Below are positions 16,211-22,948 of a stretch of DNA of 26,857 nt, piece by piece; the first letter of the stretch is position 1; each line of letters opens with the position of its first letter. The position numbers and the translations under genes were made by a program. This DNA comes from BOG-1184 sp049514575 (lineage in GTDB: Bacteria > Fibrobacterota > Chitinivibrionia > Chitinivibrionales > Chitinispirillaceae), in assembly GCA_049514575.1 (NCBI GenBank), contig JBEKUX010000043.1, positions 1 to 26,857 on the forward strand. Reading direction: 5' to 3'. The notes beneath the pieces are model-generated. The model worked only from the letters and a program-made list of their open reading frames with translations. It did not search any database and had not been told where the DNA came from.

Positions 16211-17304
16211 AATATTTAATCGTCCCGATCGATAAATCCTCTGTCTCATTTTGTTATTACGACAACCCTTATCGCACGTCCGGTCAAGAACCTATAGCTC
16301 TGGATATTTTGCAGCGTACTGTTGATTATGCGCAGGCCAATGAGTTGACCATCAATTTTCTTTACGGACGAAATGAACCGCCCGAACCGCACTGCTCACT
16401 TATCAAGAGTGTAAGCCACGCCGCGTTCGTACCGCTCGCACTTGCCGACGCATACCCCGAAAGCGTGGTGGTGATCGAATCCGGGGAGATAGAGCAGGCT
16501 GCCGCCGACAAGGGCCTTCGGCGGAGTCCGGAACGGAACGTGATCGTTCGTCTGGGACGAGAGCGACTCCCGCGCTTGGCAAACGACCTTCCCCTGCTTT
16601 TTGGCACCTTCCAGCGGCTGAACCTGTATCTCACGGGACTGGAGAATATTACCGAAAGTGAACTTGAACTCTACGGGCAGCAGCTTGCCGCGCTCACGGA
16701 GACCGTTGCCGACTGCTACCGCCGGGGCGACATTTTTGAGCTGAATGTCCTCTCGGACAGGATGATCCTGGACAACATGAGGAACTGCGAGGCGGGATGC
16801 GAGCATTGTACGGTAGGTCCTGACGGCCAATTGTATCTCTGTCCGGGCTTCCTTTATGACGATCCCGGCGCAGCGATAGGAAGCCTGGCAAAAGGGATAC
16901 AAATCCCGAACGCGGAACTGCTTTGCCTTGACCATGCGCCGCTCTGCTCCTCCTGCGATGCCTTTCACTGCAAACGATGCATTTATCTCAATAAAAAACT
17001 CACTCTCGAAATCAATACGCCATCCCGGCAGCAGTGCGTAGCATCCTATAAGGAACGGAACGCCTCAGAACAGCTTCTTACGCTTCTGCGGGACCTGCCT
17101 GTATTTTCAGCCATGAAACTGATACCATCAATCGATTATTGTGACCCCTTTGAGGTACGGCATCAATTAAAAAAGACATCAGGAGACAGGCAGGAGGAAG
17201 TTCCGCCAAAGTTTGACGGCAGCGGCCGATCGATCGAGGAAATTCTGGTAAGGATCTGCAGGATCCAGGAAGAAATTCTGGAATTGCTGAAAAGAGACAG
17301 GTAA
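16207..17304 (+). CDS. CXXX-repeat peptide maturase, SPASM-like protein without radical SAM core motif
   Basis: This 365-residue protein starts with an ATGA overlap on the stop of the radical SAM gene, so the two are translationally coupled. There is no CxxxCxxC motif in the N-terminal ~190 residues, which nevertheless look like an alpha/beta barrel. The C-terminal part has ten cysteines in a SPASM-like order: C194-x3-C198-x2-C201, C212 (LYLCPGF), C240, C247-x2-C250, C255-x2-C258 and C277. C194/C198/C201 has CxxxCxxC spacing but sits far from the N-terminus, in the SPASM position. It corresponds to the second 'CXXX repeat peptide maturase' family that accompanies these systems. It may form a complex with the radical SAM enzyme and hold auxiliary Fe-S clusters or bind the peptide; this is inference. 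Confidence 0.78.
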   Translation: MKYLIVPIDKSSVSFCYYDNPYRTSGQEPIALDILQRTVDYAQANELTINFLYGRNEPPEPHCSLIKSVSHAAFVPLALADAYPESVVVIESGEIEQAAADKGLRRSPERNVIVRLGRERLPRLANDLPLLFGTFQRLNLYLTGLENITESELELYGQQLAALTETVADCYRRGDIFELNVLSDRMILDNMRNCEAGCEHCTVGPDGQLYLCPGFLYDDPGAAIGSLAKGIQIPNAELLCLDHAPLCSSCDAFHCKRCIYLNKKLTLEINTPSRQQCVASYKERNASEQLLTLLRDLPVFSAMKLIPSIDYCDPFEVRHQLKKTSGDRQEEVPPKFDGSGRSIEEILVRICRIQEEILELLKRDR

Positions 17305-17363
17305 TAAACAGTACAAGCATCAAGAAATTGTTTTTCACTTAACACGAAGGAAAGAGGTCACCT

Positions 17364-17672
17364 ATGGAACCGGTAAACGACAAAAAGAAGCCGAAAAAAC
17401 TGATGGGAACGGTCACCGCTGAAGAACGGGACGTGATCAAGCGGTTATATGAGCGTAAAAACGGGCTCGTGGAGCTTTTCAAATCGCTCACCGACATCGA
17501 CAAGGAAGAGACAAGCAAGCTCTACGAAAAACTCGTAAAAGACCTGGCCGACACGTCGGCGAAGTACCAGGGGTGGTTCGATGCCATGAGCAAGAAATAC
17601 AAATGGGAAAATATCCCGGGCTACAACTGGGAAATCAATTTCGATACGTGCGAAGTATTTTTAACGAAATAA
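17364..17672 (+). CDS. CXXX-repeat peptide modification system small protein
   Basis: A 102-residue soluble, charged protein with no signal peptide, predicted to be mostly helical from about 17 to 80. Its C-terminal part is aromatic: 'YQGWFDAMSKKYKWENIPGYNWEINFDTCEVF'. It resembles the small third component conserved next to CXXX-repeat maturases, and its place 59 bp after the second maturase supports that. A role as leader-binding or chaperone subunit (a RiPP recognition-element substitute) is plausible but unproven. GGAAAGAGG lies eight bases or so before the ATG. It has a single cysteine and no metal-binding motif. Confidence 0.7.
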   Translation: MEPVNDKKKPKKLMGTVTAEERDVIKRLYERKNGLVELFKSLTDIDKEETSKLYEKLVKDLADTSAKYQGWFDAMSKKYKWENIPGYNWEINFDTCEVFLTK

Positions 17673-17784
17673 CCGCGGCAGCAACCATCATGCCGAGGGA
17701 GACGGGATCCGGATTTGATCGGAACGCGCGAAAAAGATATTTTCACAGCCACCATCTCTCACTCAAGAAAGGAGTCAACCTATT

Positions 17785-18432
17785 ATGCGCATTCGTTCTG
17801 CAGTGTCGATGCTCGTAACGTCGTTTTTGTTCACGGCGGTTGCTTATCAGGTGACCTTTGCTCAGGAGATCAAGGTACTTGAACAGCAGGGAAAAGACAT
17901 GACCGCAACCGCGGGGAAACCGACGATCATCGTGTTTAAATGTCAGGAAGGGACCAGCGTGGCGGTAAGCGAACTGCTTTCCACCTCATCGAGTTTTGCC
18001 GCAGCCTCGAACGGCGTTACCGCTTCCGGCTTCGGCGTCAGCACCAAATACCTGTGTACCGCCCCGGCAAAAATCGAAGTGCCGGGAGGCGTATACCAAT
18101 TCCATATCGGCGGCAGCGCCCTGTTGGGGAGTGCGTTTCGCGTGGACGCTCAGGGCGGAACGCAGACATGGGATCTGAAGAATCCGAGTCCGGCAAAATA
18201 CGCCGTGGGTTTTATTTCGACGGTTTTCGGCCTGTCGGCAACGATTGTATGCGGGGTCATTTTTGCTGTTGGACATACGGAATACAACGGAGATGACGAC
18301 TATGAAGGACATACTGTCCATGATGGCGGTATGCTTGCGGGGGCAGGTGCCGGTGTTGTGGCCGGCATCGTCGGCATATCACTGTTAAAGTCCTCCCTCG
18401 CAAAAGCAAAATTAATAAGTATCGAGTTTTAA
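17785..18432 (+). CDS. Exported protein of unknown function at the end of the CXXX-repeat operon
   Basis: I do not recognise this 215-residue protein. It has a Sec signal peptide (hydrophobic 8-25, likely cleavage at 'VTFA-QE'). A beta-rich exported part follows, with 'IEVPGGVYQFHIGGS' near 97-111, which resembles a PEGA-type surface domain. Two glycine-rich hydrophobic segments (139-163 and 181-202) are separated by an acidic, histidine-containing loop (NGDDDYEGHTVHDG). C53, C91 and C156 are its cysteines in the mature part. A good AAAGGAG ribosome site precedes the ATG. No terminator separates it from the modification-system genes, and a strong terminator follows, so it may belong to the same transcript. 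It could serve in anchoring or exporting the product. Confidence 0.65.
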   Translation: MRIRSAVSMLVTSFLFTAVAYQVTFAQEIKVLEQQGKDMTATAGKPTIIVFKCQEGTSVAVSELLSTSSSFAAASNGVTASGFGVSTKYLCTAPAKIEVPGGVYQFHIGGSALLGSAFRVDAQGGTQTWDLKNPSPAKYAVGFISTVFGLSATIVCGVIFAVGHTEYNGDDDYEGHTVHDGGMLAGAGAGVVAGIVGISLLKSSLAKAKLISIEF

Positions 18433-18493
18433 TGCAGGTCTTTCCGTCGAAGTGCACCGGCGGGACGGGAAGCGGTCTTTTTCTAAAACATAC

Positions 18494-18531
18494 GGCGTAT
18501 GCAAAAAAAATATTCGCATACGCCTTTTTTT
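18494..18531 (+). terminator. Rho-independent terminator closing the CXXX-repeat operon
   Basis: A nine-bp perfect stem GGCGTATGC (18494-18502) and GCATACGCC (18516-18524) with an A-rich loop is followed by seven T. It lies about 60 bp after the stop of the last operon gene. It is strong and directional enough to mark the operon end. Confidence 0.9.
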
Positions 18532-18678
18532 ATCTTTTCCCGGCTTCCCGGACCACGGCAAACTCATCAAATATTTTTCTTGCGAGAGAAAAAAACATTA
18601 AACAATCTATTGATTTCCGCCGATTTTTATATTTAAGGCGTTCTTGACCACTACCGTTTAAACCAGGGGGGCAATGCT

Positions 18679-18927
18679 ATGCAGATCATTTCGCTCCGAG
18701 AGAGTTCAAAGGGCCCGGGCGGCGAATACATACTTATCGAATGGCGCGGCGTGCCGGACAAGGAGCCTGACGACACATCGCAGATGCATACGATCATTTA
18801 TTATCTCAGCACAAAAAACCTGAGCGTCACGGTGATTAAAAAAGAAGAGATCGAAAAGCTCTATGCCTTTGTACGGAGAAAAGAGGACAAGGTGGTTCTG
18901 ATGCAGGCATCAAAAAGTATGTTGTGA
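18679..18927 (+). CDS. Small hypothetical protein (82 aa)
   Basis: A soluble 82-residue protein that I do not recognise. It reads as alternating strands and one helix: 'GEYILIEWRGVP' near 15-26, 'MHTIIYYLSTKNLSVTVIKKEEIEKLYAFVRRKEDKVVLMQA' near 36-77. There is no cysteine, signal peptide or membrane segment. An AGGGGGG ribosome site at 18664-18670, eight bases from ATG, and a possible terminator just after the stop support a real monocistronic gene. It lies between the CXXX-repeat operon and the sigma factor gene; no functional link is shown. Confidence 0.6.
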   Translation: MQIISLRESSKGPGGEYILIEWRGVPDKEPDDTSQMHTIIYYLSTKNLSVTVIKKEEIEKLYAFVRRKEDKVVLMQASKSML

Positions 18928-18955
18928 GACCCGCATGAGGGTCTTCTCGCTTTTT
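18927..18955 (+). terminator. Possible terminator after the 82-aa gene
   Basis: A six-bp stem AGACCC (18927-18932) and GGGTCT (18939-18944) is followed by TTCTCGCTTTTTC. The stem is short and the T run imperfect, so it is weak. Confidence 0.45.
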
Positions 18956-19026
18956 CTTTATCGTACGTGTTATATGAACCGGATCCCTCTGTGCGTGGCC
19001 GGGAGCTGGAAAAAAATTGTAATTAT

Positions 19027-19054
19027 GGAACTTTTTTTCAACAGACGTGTCTAA
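19027..19054 (+). promoter_or_regulatory. Candidate ECF-type (sigma-E-like) autoregulatory promoter
   Basis: GGAACTT (19027-19033) and GTCTAA (19049-19054) are spaced by 15 bp, close to the classic ECF sigma-E pattern. It overlaps the first in-frame start (GTG 19047) of the sigma gene. If active, the transcript would begin near 19060. Confidence 0.4.
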
Positions 19055-19775
19055 AACAATGGAAGAAGCCCCACTACAATTCGAAGGGCCTGACGGGCAG
19101 GAAGGGTACGCCGAGCCGGAGGGGTACGCTGACGACCAGACCAGGTACGGCGAGCAGGCGGGATATACCGGGCAGGATGGATATGCCGCGCAGGATGAAG
19201 TGTACTCCATCGTGCAGCTTGCGAAGAACGGCGACCGCCAGGCGTTCAACGAGCTGGTTGTACAGAATCAGGATGCGATCGTCTCACTATGCACACATCT
19301 TATGAGGAACCGGACCGAGGGCGAGGATGCGGCGCAGGACACCTTTGTCAATGCATACCGGCGGATCGGATCGTTCCGCGGCGAAGCAAGGTTTTCAACG
19401 TGGCTCTATGCCATAGCCGTCAACGTATGCCGGAACAAACAGCGATCGTTCTGGCAGAGGCTGTTCCAGCAATCGGTAGCAACAGGCATGCCCGACGTTG
19501 ACAAGGACCTGACTGAAACCATAGAAATTCTCGACTCAACGCCATGGCCGAGCGAACAGCTCGAGCGGAAGGAACTGCGCGATCAGATCAAACGGGTTCT
19601 CGTTCAGATGCCGGCCCGGTACCGTGAGTTGATTGTTCTGCGCGACATCAAGGAACTCAGTTACATGGAGATTGCGGAGATTCTCGGCGTACCGCTCGGT
19701 ACGGTAAAATCCGGGCTTGCACGTGCCCGACTCGCCATGCAGGTCGATCTCAAGGGACTCATCGATGGTATCTGA
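19047..19775 (+). CDS. ECF-family RNA polymerase sigma factor with Tyr/Gly-rich N-terminal extension
   Basis: An alternative sigma factor of the extracytoplasmic-function group. Region 2 covers about 72-135 (with 'EGEDAAQDTFVNAYRRIGSFRG' and 'FSTWLYAIAVNVCRN'). Region 4 covers about 181-232 (with 'LIVLRDIKELSYMEIAEILGVPLGTVKSGLARAR'). The first 50 residues are unusual: low complexity, rich in Gly, Tyr, Gln and acids, with a repeated GY-A/T unit. Start choice is open. GTG 19047 and ATG 19059 lack ribosome sites; GTG 19200 (Val52) would give a standard-sized sigma factor and has AGGA just upstream. The codon-phased repeat in the extension argues that it is translated. The next gene overlaps it by 11 bp and is its likely membrane-bound regulator. 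Confidence 0.88.
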   Translation: MSKTMEEAPLQFEGPDGQEGYAEPEGYADDQTRYGEQAGYTGQDGYAAQDEVYSIVQLAKNGDRQAFNELVVQNQDAIVSLCTHLMRNRTEGEDAAQDTFVNAYRRIGSFRGEARFSTWLYAIAVNVCRNKQRSFWQRLFQQSVATGMPDVDKDLTETIEILDSTPWPSEQLERKELRDQIKRVLVQMPARYRELIVLRDIKELSYMEIAEILGVPLGTVKSGLARARLAMQVDLKGLIDGI

Positions 19776-20853
19776 AGAAATTCGTGCAATGATCCCGGAC
19801 TATGTTCGCGGACTGCTTCTCCCCGGCGAGGCGAAAGAGGTGGAATCCGCGCTGGACAGTTCCCCGGAAATTCTTCCCGAGTTCGAGGCCGCCCAGGCCT
19901 ATTACGCGGCGCTCAACCAGATTCCTGAAGTCAAAGCCCCGGCGGATTTTCTGGACCGTGTGAACCGCGGCATCGAGGTAAAACCCTTCAGGCAGCGTCT
20001 CCGCAGCCTGATTTTTGAACCACTGTATGTCAAGTTGCCGATAGAGCTTGCCGGGGTGGCCGCGTGTCTCATCACGGTCCTGGTGATCACCCATCCTTTC
20101 ATGCCGAAAGAACGTCTTTTGACCCGCCAGGAGATTCCTACAGTGACTCACGTGCCGCGGGCCCCGGCGGCGCCGCCTGCAGAAACGGTACTGCCGAGTC
20201 CGGAAGAAAAACGCGAACCAGCGGTCGCTGCACCCGAACAACCGGCGGCGCGGCCCGACTTCACCGGTCCGCCTGATCTTACCCCTCCCAGGCCGCGGGA
20301 AACACCTCGCGAAACTCGGGAAATACCTCGGGAAGATCAACCTGCTGTCGCAGCGGCAGAGGTCAAAAAAGCGGAATTCAAACCGGCGGCCATGGCAACA
20401 ACTGCAATGGCGCGAAAAACAGCGCCTTCGGCATCAGCACAACCCAGTATTGATGCGATCCCGACGCTTCCCGCCGTTGCTCAGATTAATAATAATAACA
20501 ATAATAGTGAAGAAACCGAAACGGTCAGTGATATCGGAACCATCGAACTGACCTATATAATGCCTGAAAACGGTCCTGCCGGCCAGGCACAGGATGAAGG
20601 GGAACGGTCAAGAGCGGCTTCAACAATCCCCACACTTGCTTCCGATGCCGTGACAGCGATTCTGCGCACCTATGATCCCGATTTCGTGAAAACTTCGGAA
20701 AACAACAAAGTGACCTACGTTTGCAAGCTTCCGCCCCGTAGACTTCCCATGGTCGTCGATGATCTCGGACGAGTCTTTACTATTACCACACACCTTTTCC
20801 CCTATGACGTGGCACATACCAAGTTGATTACGGTCACGTTTATCCTGCAGTAA
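19765..20853 (+). CDS. Membrane-anchored anti-sigma-like protein
   Basis: A 362-residue single-pass protein. The N-terminal ~80 residues ('ALDSSPEILPEFEAAQAYY', 'ADFLDRVNRGI') resemble the cytoplasmic part of anti-sigma factors but lack the zinc-binding HxxxCxxC. One membrane helix spans about 91-110. A long Pro/Ala/Arg/Glu-rich stretch (about 128-235) and a run of six Asn near 246 lead to a C-terminal domain (about 258-362) with 'DFVKTSENNKVTYVCKLPPRR', presumably periplasmic. It starts with ATG 19765 inside the sigma gene (11-bp overlap), the usual arrangement for a sigma/anti-sigma pair. I infer that it holds the sigma factor at the membrane and senses an envelope signal. Its 3' end overlaps the convergent membrane protein gene by 14 bp. 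Confidence 0.72.
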   Translation: MVSEEIRAMIPDYVRGLLLPGEAKEVESALDSSPEILPEFEAAQAYYAALNQIPEVKAPADFLDRVNRGIEVKPFRQRLRSLIFEPLYVKLPIELAGVAACLITVLVITHPFMPKERLLTRQEIPTVTHVPRAPAAPPAETVLPSPEEKREPAVAAPEQPAARPDFTGPPDLTPPRPRETPRETREIPREDQPAVAAAEVKKAEFKPAAMATTAMARKTAPSASAQPSIDAIPTLPAVAQINNNNNNSEETETVSDIGTIELTYIMPENGPAGQAQDEGERSRAASTIPTLASDAVTAILRTYDPDFVKTSENNKVTYVCKLPPRRLPMVVDDLGRVFTITTHLFPYDVAHTKLITVTFILQ

Positions 20854-22948
20854 TTACCTCGGCGGCAAGCTTCATCAGGCAAAGTCCGAGTGCGACCGTT
20901 GTAACCCCGAAAGAGGGTATGAGCAGCGTGGAACAGAGCGCCATCCCGAACACCCCGCCTGCCAGGTCCGCGGCGTATAGACCTCCCCAGGAGGTCCCGC
21001 GGCGGGTCACGAATTGCGCCCCGGACAGAAAACCGATACCGGCATGAAAAACGCAGAACAGTGCAAGCGGCGGGAAGGGAACGGTTACGAGGGCGATGAG
21101 CGTGACCGCAACATAGAGGCCGATCGCACCGTCGGAAAAAACGAAGCGCTTCAAGCGGCTGCCTGCAACAAATCCGATGGTGAGCGCGATCATAAGTACC
21201 GCAATCCCGGAATAGAGCGTCCCATGGGAAAATTGATAGAGGAGCATCAACGCGACCGAATAAACGCCTGCCGCAAACCCGCTGGTCGCCACGGAAAACG
21301 CGGGCTTGGTCCGGGACGAAACGGCGATCGCCAGCGCAAGCATAAGGGCAAGCACTCCCAGGAAAAAAAATAACGGGACGCCGAAAAGTCCGAGCCATTG
21401 CTTCTGCACGATTAACAGGCTGTAGGGTTCCCCTATAGTGTTTATCCGCAGGGAATCGTGGAGCATATTGGCCTGTTTGAGGCGCTCAGGGGTCAGCGAG
21501 GCCAGAGTATACGATTCAAGATAGTCGGTCCGCACGATCGGTTTCACTGGCCATGGCAGCGGCATATCTGATGCGATGAAGGTGTATCCCTCGCCGGGAA
21601 CGACCAGAACATGCCTGAACGCAGCGGCCAGCGTGACCTGCAGCAGGTCTTTTATCCGTTGTTCCTGCGGGGACAGGAAATTTTCGCTTAAAGGCAGTGT
21701 AAAAGAAAATACCCCGGAATCACCGGTCAATCCCCTCATTTTTTTAAAGAAGGTGTTCGTGTAAAAACGGCCTGCGGCTCCGGTCGCCGGCATGCCGGAG
21801 CCGAGAAGCACCAGATCAAAAGACCGGTTCCCGCTCATTGTTTCAACCGCACCGCAGGTGCATCCGCCGGTCGCAAGGAATGGCTCGGTTTCAAGGCACT
21901 CGACGGACAGATTGCCGTATTTCCTGAGCTGAAGCACGTGACCGGCATTGCCGATCACCAGCGCCCTGCGCAAAGGACCGGCGTGCATGGCCGCAGGTAA
22001 ATGTACTGCCTGCTCGATTGACGGCAGCGCCATGCCGGCGCGGTACAGCGTGTTGTTGAGAAAAACCGCCCCTCCCCTCTTCAGGGCGATTTCCCCTTCG
22101 TGGCCGTTTACGACTTTGTCAATATTAGGCCCATATTTCCAGCGTACTGAAACCGGGTCGATCACGATTAAGCCGGCGATAAGGAACAGTAAGCCGGGGA
22201 AAAGCAAAAAAGAACACTGCTTCTGCCGGGACTGACCGTTGCACTCTTGCTTCGCTCCCCGGGGCCCCCCGCCCTGACGGGCGCCCTCTATGTCCGCTTC
22301 GCAAGAAGCAGCAACCGTCTCTTTATTAAAAAACCTTATTAAATAAAACTTAAAAAAAACGCTAAATTCGTAATAACAGATAATCATGGAAAACCAAAAA
22401 AGCGTCCCTGCCAATACAAGACCGTTCGAAAAATGGTAAATGATACAAAGCGATACGAACAGCAGCCCGGCGGCGGCGCCGGCATTTTCCATCAGGTACA
22501 CTCTCTGGCCGTTCCCCCGGCGCGCCAGTCTACCGAAGGTAAAACCTCCGAAAAACGCCGCGTCGGACTGGGTCAGCAGGACGATGAACAGGATATACCA
22601 CGGTGGGATCACTTCGCCGGACTGGAACAGAAGCCGTGATGCCCGCAGCAGGAGAAGACCGGAAATGATGGAAAAAACATACAAGAAAGAAAGGAGCCTC
22701 GGGAACCTCGGGAACCGAGTGTCCCTCGGGTTGTTGAACTCAAACCGGTTGCCGGCATAACTCCCGGCCGCCGTCGCGAGGAGCCAGAGCGCCAGAATGA
22801 CGCCGATAACCAGTTCGTTGCCGGAAAAAATCGAAAGATACTCGCGCAGGAAAACGATCTGCACCCCGGCAGCCGTCAGGCCTGTCGCAAACATGAACGG
22901 CAACGGGCGGTCACTCGCTGAAGTGCTCGGCACGGTATCGCTTGACAT
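20840..22948 (-). CDS. Polytopic membrane protein with degenerate spermidine-synthase-like domain
   Basis: A 702-residue protein from ATG 22948, which has GGAAG seven bases upstream. The N-terminal part (about 19-265) has six to seven membrane helices. A soluble middle (about 270-515) has a spermidine-synthase-like Rossmann layout. The C-terminal part (about 520-702) has further helices with 'GGLYAADLAGGVFGMAL'. The AdoMet loop, normally GGGxG, is 'VIGNAGHVLQL' (331-341). The catalytic Asp region is 'FDLVLLGSGMPATGAAGRFYT' split near 378-396, with Gly where the Asp is expected, so aminopropyl transfer is unlikely. The start overlaps the end of the Memo-AMMECR1 gene by 38 bp, so the two are probably coupled. 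Residues about 210-238 are encoded by a family B repeat. The role is unknown. Confidence 0.75.
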   Translation of the reverse strand: MSSDTVPSTSASDRPLPFMFATGLTAAGVQIVFLREYLSIFSGNELVIGVILALWLLATAAGSYAGNRFEFNNPRDTRFPRFPRLLSFLYVFSIISGLLLLRASRLLFQSGEVIPPWYILFIVLLTQSDAAFFGGFTFGRLARRGNGQRVYLMENAGAAAGLLFVSLCIIYHFSNGLVLAGTLFWFSMIICYYEFSVFFKFYLIRFFNKETVAASCEADIEGARQGGGPRGAKQECNGQSRQKQCSFLLFPGLLFLIAGLIVIDPVSVRWKYGPNIDKVVNGHEGEIALKRGGAVFLNNTLYRAGMALPSIEQAVHLPAAMHAGPLRRALVIGNAGHVLQLRKYGNLSVECLETEPFLATGGCTCGAVETMSGNRSFDLVLLGSGMPATGAAGRFYTNTFFKKMRGLTGDSGVFSFTLPLSENFLSPQEQRIKDLLQVTLAAAFRHVLVVPGEGYTFIASDMPLPWPVKPIVRTDYLESYTLASLTPERLKQANMLHDSLRINTIGEPYSLLIVQKQWLGLFGVPLFFFLGVLALMLALAIAVSSRTKPAFSVATSGFAAGVYSVALMLLYQFSHGTLYSGIAVLMIALTIGFVAGSRLKRFVFSDGAIGLYVAVTLIALVTVPFPPLALFCVFHAGIGFLSGAQFVTRRGTSWGGLYAADLAGGVFGMALCSTLLIPSFGVTTVALGLCLMKLAAEVITAG
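22235..22320. repeat. Family B palindromic element, copy 2, inside a coding region
   Basis: Shares the core CGGGGCCCCCC-hairpin-GGGCGCCCTCTATGTCCGC with copy 1 at 5429-5520. Ends GACCGTTGC... and ...GCAACCGTC form imperfect inverted repeats. It is read through in frame by the membrane protein gene, adding a hydrophilic loop between two membrane helices (residues about 210-238, including EGARQGGGPRGAKQ). Confidence 0.65.

Noticed and set aside
20486..20508. AAT/AAC run as a possible phase-variable microsatellite
   Set aside because: The unit is three bases, so length changes would not shift the frame; it only varies the Asn run.
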